Below are positions 58,705 to 64,000 of a DNA stretch of 64,000 nt, in pieces (position 1 is the first letter of the stretch; each line of letters begins with the position of its first letter). The notes below the pieces were generated by a model. The model did not search any database. It saw only the letters and a list, made by a program, of their open reading frames with translations, and was not told where the DNA came from. Source of the stretch: Bacteroides sp. MSB163 (GTDB taxonomy: Bacteria; Bacteroidota; Bacteroidia; Bacteroidales; Bacteroidaceae); assembly GCF_036416795.1 (NCBI RefSeq), contig NZ_CP143867.1:6130001-6194000 (forward strand). The letters run 5' to 3'. The position numbers were made by a program, and so were the translations under genes.

Positions 58705-59325
58705 ATGACTTGGAACAATATTCAATGGAAACTACGAATGTTAATGTTTGACTGTTATCAAATATCAATAGGCAAGATTGATAAAAACATCTCAATATTT
58801 TGTAATAACTGCATAGGAGCATTTGTTGCGCATGACTTTCGACTTCCATTCAATTCTCCTACGGTAAACCTGATGATACCTCCATCCGACTTTATTGAGT
58901 ATATTGCTAACCTTGAATATTACACCAATGCGCCCATCGAACCAACAAAATCCGACCAATCATGGCCAATTGCTTTGCTGGGAGGTAAAGTACATATACA
59001 TCTAATTCATTACAAAACAGTTGAGGAAGGGGTTCTCGCTTGGCGCCGGCGAGAGACACGTATTAATGCGAAACGGATGTATTTCGTACTAATCGAAACC
59101 GATGGTTGTACCTACGAAGATCTGGAACGCTTCGACCAATTACCCTACAAAAACAAAGTAGCCCCAACCCACAAGTCCTATCCACAAATCAAATGTGCTC
59201 ATTATATAAAAGGATATGAAAATCAGAATGGAGTAATTGATTCTTATCGTTTCCACAAGATACTTCCATTACGAATTTATGACCAATTCAATTGGATGAA
59301 ATTTTTAAAACATAGAAATGTATGA
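58705..59325 (+). CDS. DUF1919-family exopolysaccharide biosynthesis protein
   Basis: 206 residues from Met 58705 (MTWNNIQWKLRMLMFDCYQI). The DUF1919 hallmark ISIFCNNCIGAFVAHDFRLP, then FNSPTVNLMIPPSDFIEYIA, and later WPIALLGGKVHIHLIHYKTV. Such proteins are found in capsule/exopolysaccharide clusters and are probably glycosyltransferases or modifying enzymes. The longer frame from 58579 overlaps the previous gene and is rejected. Its stop overlaps the next start by 4 bp (ATGA). Confidence 0.85.
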   Translation: MTWNNIQWKLRMLMFDCYQISIGKIDKNISIFCNNCIGAFVAHDFRLPFNSPTVNLMIPPSDFIEYIANLEYYTNAPIEPTKSDQSWPIALLGGKVHIHLIHYKTVEEGVLAWRRRETRINAKRMYFVLIETDGCTYEDLERFDQLPYKNKVAPTHKSYPQIKCAHYIKGYENQNGVIDSYRFHKILPLRIYDQFNWMKFLKHRNV

Positions 59326-60080
59326 TACCTAAGAAGATTCATTTTTGTTGGCTAAGTGGAGATGAATATCCCCCTCTTATCAAATATTGTATAGAAACCT
59401 GGCACAAAATATTACCAGATTATGAATTTGTGCTTTGGGATACCAAGCACTTTGATATAAATTCAGTACCTTGGGTAAAAGATGCCTATGAAGCCAAAAA
59501 ATTTGCTTTCGCAGCTGACTATATCCGTATTTATGCTTTATACACAGAAGGGGGAATTTATCTTGATTCAGATGTTGAAATGATAAAATCATTCAATCCA
59601 CTGCTAAATTACAAATCGTTTTTAGGATACGAAGCTTCTACTCATGGCATTGAAGCCGCCATTATGGGATCAGAACCCGGTATGTCATGGTGTAAGAAAG
59701 CTTTAAACTTTTATGAAGAACGAAGATTTTCTATGGAATATGTAAGAGAGAATGGATTCCTAGCCCCCAATGTAATAAAAATGGCCTTGCAAAAAACTTA
59801 TCCGAACGAAAAAATAGAATCGGGTAAAAAGGAAGTGAATATCAATGATGGAGAATTACTGATATGTCCGGCCAATTATTTTTCTCCCATAAAATATGAC
59901 ATAGAAAAATGTTATTTGGATGGGAAAAATAATGCCGACAAATATAAACGTGATCCACATACATTCTGTATCCACCGCTTTAACGCATCATGGACAACCA
60001 GACCTTCTCACAAATTACAGTTATGGGATTATTTAAAAAAAAGATTACAAGAAACATTGGCTTCACTTTCTAAAAAGTAA
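59322..60080 (+). CDS. GT32-like glycosyltransferase (DXD family)
   Basis: 252 residues: IPKKIHFCWLSGDEYPPLIK, AKKFAFAADYIRIYALYTEG and GGIYLDSDVEMIKSFNPLL with the DxD sugar-nucleotide motif. Typical of capsular GT32/Gly_transf_sug family members. Translationally coupled to the DUF1919 gene. A second member of this type is at 63224. Confidence 0.9.
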   Translation: MIPKKIHFCWLSGDEYPPLIKYCIETWHKILPDYEFVLWDTKHFDINSVPWVKDAYEAKKFAFAADYIRIYALYTEGGIYLDSDVEMIKSFNPLLNYKSFLGYEASTHGIEAAIMGSEPGMSWCKKALNFYEERRFSMEYVRENGFLAPNVIKMALQKTYPNEKIESGKKEVNINDGELLICPANYFSPIKYDIEKCYLDGKNNADKYKRDPHTFCIHRFNASWTTRPSHKLQLWDYLKKRLQETLASLSKK

Positions 60081-60115
60081 CCAGCAATAAAGTAATTTTC
60101 TATATTAAATGTTAT

Positions 60116-60973
60116 ATGTTAATCCCAATAATCTTACTTAATTATAATTCTTCGGAAGATTGCCGTAAATGTATTGGCTTTTTAAAACGTCAACAAGGTG
60201 TCGAATTAGAAATCATCATCGTAGATAATTGTTCTCAAGATGAAGACCGGGAACAAATAAAGTTACTATGCAGGGAACATGATTGCACTTTCATTCCTGC
60301 CTATGAAAATCGAGGGTACAATGCCGGTAACAACATCGGCCTTCGTTACGCAGCCACCCATAACTACAAATATGCACTAATAGCTAATCCAGATATGGAG
60401 TTTCCACAAACTGATTATATAGCAAAGATGGTAGATGCAATGGAAAAACGCCCTAACGTAGTAGTGTGCGGAAGTGACATTGTAGGACCAGAGGGTATTC
60501 ATCAAAATCCAATGGAACGTGACGGTAATTGGCAAAGTAGTGTCTATTGGTTATTCGGTATGTTAAAATGGAAAAAGTCAATCAACAACTCTATGCCTAC
60601 TATTCGTTTCTGCAATAGCCAATATTGTTACAAAGTATCCGGATGCTGCCTATTAGTACGCATAGACTATATGCGAAGCATAAATTATTTCGACGAAAAT
60701 GTTTTTCTTTATACAGAAGAGGCTATTTTGGCTAAACAGATAGAACGTGACAACAAACGAATGTATTACTTAGCTGAAGCACGAGCAATACACCGTCATA
60801 TAAAAAGTGAAAAAGGAGATCCGATAAAACATATTCGCCAATGGAAAAAATCGCGCATTTATTTTATCAAGTATTACAGTAGTGATACGTGCATGGGAAA
60901 GCAAATATCCATCATTACTATGCGCTTATATGTAGCTATTATAACAATAATATTGAGATTAAAAAAAAGATGA
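60116..60973 (+). CDS. Family 2 glycosyltransferase (rhamnosyltransferase-like)
   Basis: 285 residues: LIPIILLNYNSSEDCRKCIG, LEIIIVDNCSQDEDREQIKL, NRGYNAGNNIGLRYA, IANPDMEFPQTDYI with the DxE/DxD-type position, and LYTEEAILAKQIERDNKRMY. The NxGYNAGNN and NPD motifs are of the rhamnosyltransferase-like GT2 branch, which would fit rfbC nearby. The stop overlaps the acyltransferase start (ATGA). Confidence 0.9.
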   Translation: MLIPIILLNYNSSEDCRKCIGFLKRQQGVELEIIIVDNCSQDEDREQIKLLCREHDCTFIPAYENRGYNAGNNIGLRYAATHNYKYALIANPDMEFPQTDYIAKMVDAMEKRPNVVVCGSDIVGPEGIHQNPMERDGNWQSSVYWLFGMLKWKKSINNSMPTIRFCNSQYCYKVSGCCLLVRIDYMRSINYFDENVFLYTEEAILAKQIERDNKRMYYLAEARAIHRHIKSEKGDPIKHIRQWKKSRIYFIKYYSSDTCMGKQISIITMRLYVAIITIILRLKKR

Positions 60974-61971
60974 GAGAACGTACCCAATATATTGATATAG
61001 CAAAAGGAATATCCATTATCTGCATCGTATTGCTCCATTTCGAAGATGGGTTATTTCCACAACAACTGAACACATTCATTGGCTCCTTTATGATTTCAAT
61101 GTTTTATATAGTTGCCGGATGGATTGACGCACTACACCACGAACAGCGCACGCTGAAAGAATTAATAAAAAAACGGTGGAGGCAACTTGGTATACCATAT
61201 ATATTATGGACAATCATAATCCTTGTTTTCGACTGTATACTGTGGACTTTAGATTATTATGACAATTATTTCATAGGAAGAGAGGTGTACAAAACACTAA
61301 CTCTCCGTGGGATAGGTACATTATGGTTTCTTCCTGCATTGTTCGGTGGAGAAATTTTGTGGTACATTATACGCAAAAAAAAAAGCATATCAATAATATT
61401 AATCACTCTTGCACTGATATTGGTATATCAACATTTTTATTATAATATTTTCGATGGGCGTACCGATTCTTCAAGTAAGATTATTGAGGCACCATTCCGT
61501 ACTGTAAGTAATGTGTTATCCGCTTGGATTGGAATTGCTACAGGGTATGGATTTTGCCGGATGCGCTTATCATATCCCGTTTTGTTTAATAACAAAAACA
61601 AACAAATCTGCTTCGGACTATTGCTATGCCTCATCGCATATTATACTGCCAATTACTGGCCAATCCCATTCTTGTGGGGACTATTGGCTCCTCTCTTAGG
61701 TCCTATTGGAATAATACTCATAATAATGGCTATCGAAAAGTGGAGTATATTAGCCTACTTCGATTACTGGGGGCGTCATTCCCTGATACTAATGGTTACT
61801 CATTATTCAATTATACAGGTAATCTGCGAAATAATAAATAAGACTGTATATGGTGAACCTCATTTAGCCGGCTATCACGCTCTCTATTTTTTTATCGTCA
61901 CAATGATAGTCGAGTATTTTATTGCAGAACTTATACATCGCAGGATGCCATTCTTATTAGGCAAACATTAA
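60970..61971 (+). CDS. Acyltransferase family 3 membrane protein
   Basis: 333 residues from Met 60970 (MRERTQYIDIAKGISIICIV), about ten membrane helices. The opening YIDIAKGISIICIVLLHFED and GIGTLWFLPALFGGEILWYI are typical of OafA/WecH-like O-acyltransferases. Predicted to acetylate or otherwise acylate a capsule sugar. The ORF upstream of 60970 overlaps the glycosyltransferase gene and is rejected. Confidence 0.88.
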   Translation: MRERTQYIDIAKGISIICIVLLHFEDGLFPQQLNTFIGSFMISMFYIVAGWIDALHHEQRTLKELIKKRWRQLGIPYILWTIIILVFDCILWTLDYYDNYFIGREVYKTLTLRGIGTLWFLPALFGGEILWYIIRKKKSISIILITLALILVYQHFYYNIFDGRTDSSSKIIEAPFRTVSNVLSAWIGIATGYGFCRMRLSYPVLFNNKNKQICFGLLLCLIAYYTANYWPIPFLWGLLAPLLGPIGIILIIMAIEKWSILAYFDYWGRHSLILMVTHYSIIQVICEIINKTVYGEPHLAGYHALYFFIVTMIVEYFIAELIHRRMPFLLGKH

Positions 61972-61972
61972 T

Positions 61973-63208
61973 ATGAACAAGATTCTTAAATATATATCGC
62001 TACTATTCTCGGCACAGAGCTATACGTTACGCAATTTCACTACATTTCTTCTATTGCTATTTTGTATTCAGTATATTCCTATTGAAAGTCGTGCAGGAGT
62101 CAGTTGGCTGAAAGTTGCAGTAATGGCAATCTGCCCTTTCATTTTCTTACTGAAAACAACGAAAATATCTAAGGCACTATATCTGGCCACAATTTATCTG
62201 AACATAATGTGGATTGTCAGTCTGATTCATTATGAAACGTTCAGGGCAAGTACTTTAATTTATACCACACTATTTCTTTTACTATATACTACTTACTATA
62301 ATTTATTGCATTGTAACCATGTCTTTGATATTGATTATTTCATCAAATTACTTAAAGGTTTAATACTGGCCTATTCTGGCTGTTTATTAATTCAACAAAG
62401 TTTTATTTTAATAGGAATTGTTCAATTCCCAATTATTAATCTTGTACAGGTTCTGAATCGAAGTTTTGGTGCAAACTCTCTATCATTTGAACCATCTTCC
62501 TCTGCACGTATTATGGCGGTAGCCTATTTAGGATTATTACGGATGTATCAACTAAAAAAGGGACGGTTGCCTAACATCAAAGAATTGTTTCAAGAACTAA
62601 GATGGTCGAGCATCGGCTTTCTTTGGGCTATGTCGACTATGGGTAGTGGTACAGCTTTTGTAGCATTGGGAATACTGTCTATACTATTCATTAAGAAACA
62701 ATATTTGCTTAGTATCGCTCCCATACTTGTAGCTATATATTTCATTATTCCTTCAATTGAATTTGAACCTCTTCAGCGTGCTCGTAACGCTGTAGAAGTA
62801 ACATTAACGCTTGATACAGAAAGTGTAATAGAAACAGATGGCAGCGCAGCAACACGCATAACTCCGTTGATTAACACAATTAAAAACATTGATCTGTTCA
62901 ATTTAAATTCATGGGTTGGATATGGCGCAGATTATGTCAAGAGATTTAAAGGGCCTGTGGAACAAATGAAAAAACAAATGATAGGAAGAATCCAAGAGTT
63001 TGGTCTTTTTAGTTTCATCATTATGCAAATGCTTATTTTTTCTTGTGCTATTCGAAAAGTTTTGTCGGTAGAGACATTATTGTGGCTTTTCCTTTTCAGC
63101 ATGACATTCGGAAATGTGTCCTATACTTGGGGGGCTATTATGATATTCACTGCTGTACGCTATTTCCAAGAACAATATGAACAAGAATTACTAGTAATTA
63201 CTGAATAA
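61973..63208 (+). CDS. Wzy-like capsule polymerase
   Basis: 411 residues, roughly eleven hydrophobic helices with a larger polar loop late in the protein (about 262-330: ARNAVEVTLTLDTESVIETD onward), an arrangement typical of O-antigen/capsule polymerases. It starts 1 bp after the acyltransferase stop. Wzy proteins have little sequence conservation, so the call rests on topology and position next to wzx and glycosyltransferases. Confidence 0.8.
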   Translation: MNKILKYISLLFSAQSYTLRNFTTFLLLLFCIQYIPIESRAGVSWLKVAVMAICPFIFLLKTTKISKALYLATIYLNIMWIVSLIHYETFRASTLIYTTLFLLLYTTYYNLLHCNHVFDIDYFIKLLKGLILAYSGCLLIQQSFILIGIVQFPIINLVQVLNRSFGANSLSFEPSSSARIMAVAYLGLLRMYQLKKGRLPNIKELFQELRWSSIGFLWAMSTMGSGTAFVALGILSILFIKKQYLLSIAPILVAIYFIIPSIEFEPLQRARNAVEVTLTLDTESVIETDGSAATRITPLINTIKNIDLFNLNSWVGYGADYVKRFKGPVEQMKKQMIGRIQEFGLFSFIIMQMLIFSCAIRKVLSVETLLWLFLFSMTFGNVSYTWGAIMIFTAVRYFQEQYEQELLVITE

Positions 63209-63223
63209 ATTAATTTTCTCCAA

Positions 63224-63997
63224 ATGATTCCTGAAATAATTCATTATTGTTGGTTTGGCGGCAAAGAAATGCCAGCCAAAGAAAAACTGTGTATCGAAAG
63301 CTGGAAGAAGTATTTCCCAAAATATAAGTTCATAAAGTGGAATGAAGAAAATTTCGACTTAAACTCCTCTACTTTCTGTAAGCAAGCTTATGACATGAAA
63401 AAATATGCTTTTGTCAGTGATTATGTACGTACTAAAGTTCTTTATGAATATGGTGGATTATATTTTGATACAGATTATGAAGTATTAAAACCTATAGATA
63501 CATTAATAAAGGGTAATAACAATGTTTTAGGATGGGAAAATCACTCGAATATTGGTACGGCGTTTATGGCTTTTGAAGCAAAACACTTCGTAATGAAACG
63601 TTTCCTGGAATATTACAATACTCATTCTTTCATAGATAAAAAGGGACGTATAGATAATACCGCCAATGTTTCCATATTAACCGATATTCTTATAGCTGAT
63701 GGAGCAAAGTGTGACCACACATTGCAAATAATAAAAGATCTGATTATATATCCAAGAGAATATTTCTATCCTAAACGACTTGGTGAAAACCAATTCAGGC
63801 TATCTGATGACACTTATGGTATACACCATTACTCTATGAGCTGGCTCACTGAACGTCAGAAGCGAAGAGGAAATAATATATTTTGGGTAAAAGTAATGCG
63901 TCCATTGCTAAAAAAATGCCGCAGTCTTTTCCTAAAAATAATAGGAAAAGAATCAGTTCGTACACTCGAAATCAGAATAAGAAACTTCATGAAATAA
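63224..63997 (+). CDS. GT32-like glycosyltransferase
   Basis: 257 residues: IPEIIHYCWFGGKEMPAKEK, then MKKYAFVSDYVRTKVLYEYG and GGLYFDTDYEVLKPID with the DxD motif. Same family as the 59322 gene but clearly diverged. Complete: the stop is 3 bp before the window edge. The capsule operon continues beyond the window. Confidence 0.9.
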   Translation: MIPEIIHYCWFGGKEMPAKEKLCIESWKKYFPKYKFIKWNEENFDLNSSTFCKQAYDMKKYAFVSDYVRTKVLYEYGGLYFDTDYEVLKPIDTLIKGNNNVLGWENHSNIGTAFMAFEAKHFVMKRFLEYYNTHSFIDKKGRIDNTANVSILTDILIADGAKCDHTLQIIKDLIIYPREYFYPKRLGENQFRLSDDTYGIHHYSMSWLTERQKRRGNNIFWVKVMRPLLKKCRSLFLKIIGKESVRTLEIRIRNFMK

Positions 63998-64000
63998 TCA

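Noticed and set aside
1..64000. tRNA or rRNA genes
   Set aside because: No intergenic stretch showed cloverleaf-like complementarity or conserved rRNA segments on reading; a tRNAscan-SE run would settle it.

Overview
The window reads as a chromosomal segment of a gut Bacteroides (phylum Bacteroidota). The evidence is repeated TAnnTTTG promoter -7 boxes, a SprA-type giant outer-membrane protein, DUF4290, DUF4248 and smalltalk proteins, a UpxY-type capsule antiterminator, and paired NADP- and NAD-type glutamate dehydrogenases. The species cannot be fixed from sequence reading alone. I saw no rRNA, tRNA or CRISPR array.

Region 1 (1-34 kb) is mostly core metabolism and housekeeping. It opens with the 3' end of an OmpA-family gene, then malic enzyme with a coupled 57-residue membrane peptide, and NADP-type glutamate dehydrogenase. 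A DUF3791 gene broken by one amber codon and an unrecognised zinc-ribbon protein follow. Next is a striking array of eleven 22-bp units upstream of an HU-like regulator. A leftward group holds nadD, a small membrane protein, gmk and yicC, followed by a DUF3137/LemA pair. A rightward series carries tsaB, DUF4290, murA, rimM, an M23 peptidase, dxr and rseP. Then come diaminopimelate dehydrogenase, ruvA, sprA, an M24 peptidase, NAD-type glutamate dehydrogenase and a prolyl oligopeptidase lipoprotein. Several intergenic gaps hold inverted repeats whose arms are built from different short tandem words but whose centres share a GCGCAGCC-like core.

Region 2 (34.3-39.8 kb) is a small secreted-enzyme locus: a GH9-type protein, a ThuA-like protein and a beta-helix protein, with no SusC/SusD pair in view.

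Region 3 (40-64 kb, running off the right edge) is a capsular polysaccharide locus. A tyrosine recombinase sits beside a 297-bp segment bounded by 24-bp inverted repeats. The only consensus promoter inside that segment points away from the capsule genes, so the assembled state looks OFF. Then come upxY, a WecA/MraY-like sugar-phosphate transferase, Wza- and Wzc-like export proteins, a PHP-type phosphatase, and later rfbC, a flippase, glycosyltransferases, DUF1919, an acyltransferase and a Wzy-like polymerase.

Two foreign-looking blocks interrupt the capsule operon. One is an AAA/DUF4143 ATPase gene flanked by 122-bp near-identical copies of the phosphatase 3' end. The other is a reverse-strand cassette (VirE-N/BT4734-like, DUF3987, DUF4248, HU, smalltalk, amidase) whose DUF3987 gene is split by an IS3-family element with a 3-bp target duplication. 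Removing the IS in silico restores the reading frame exactly.
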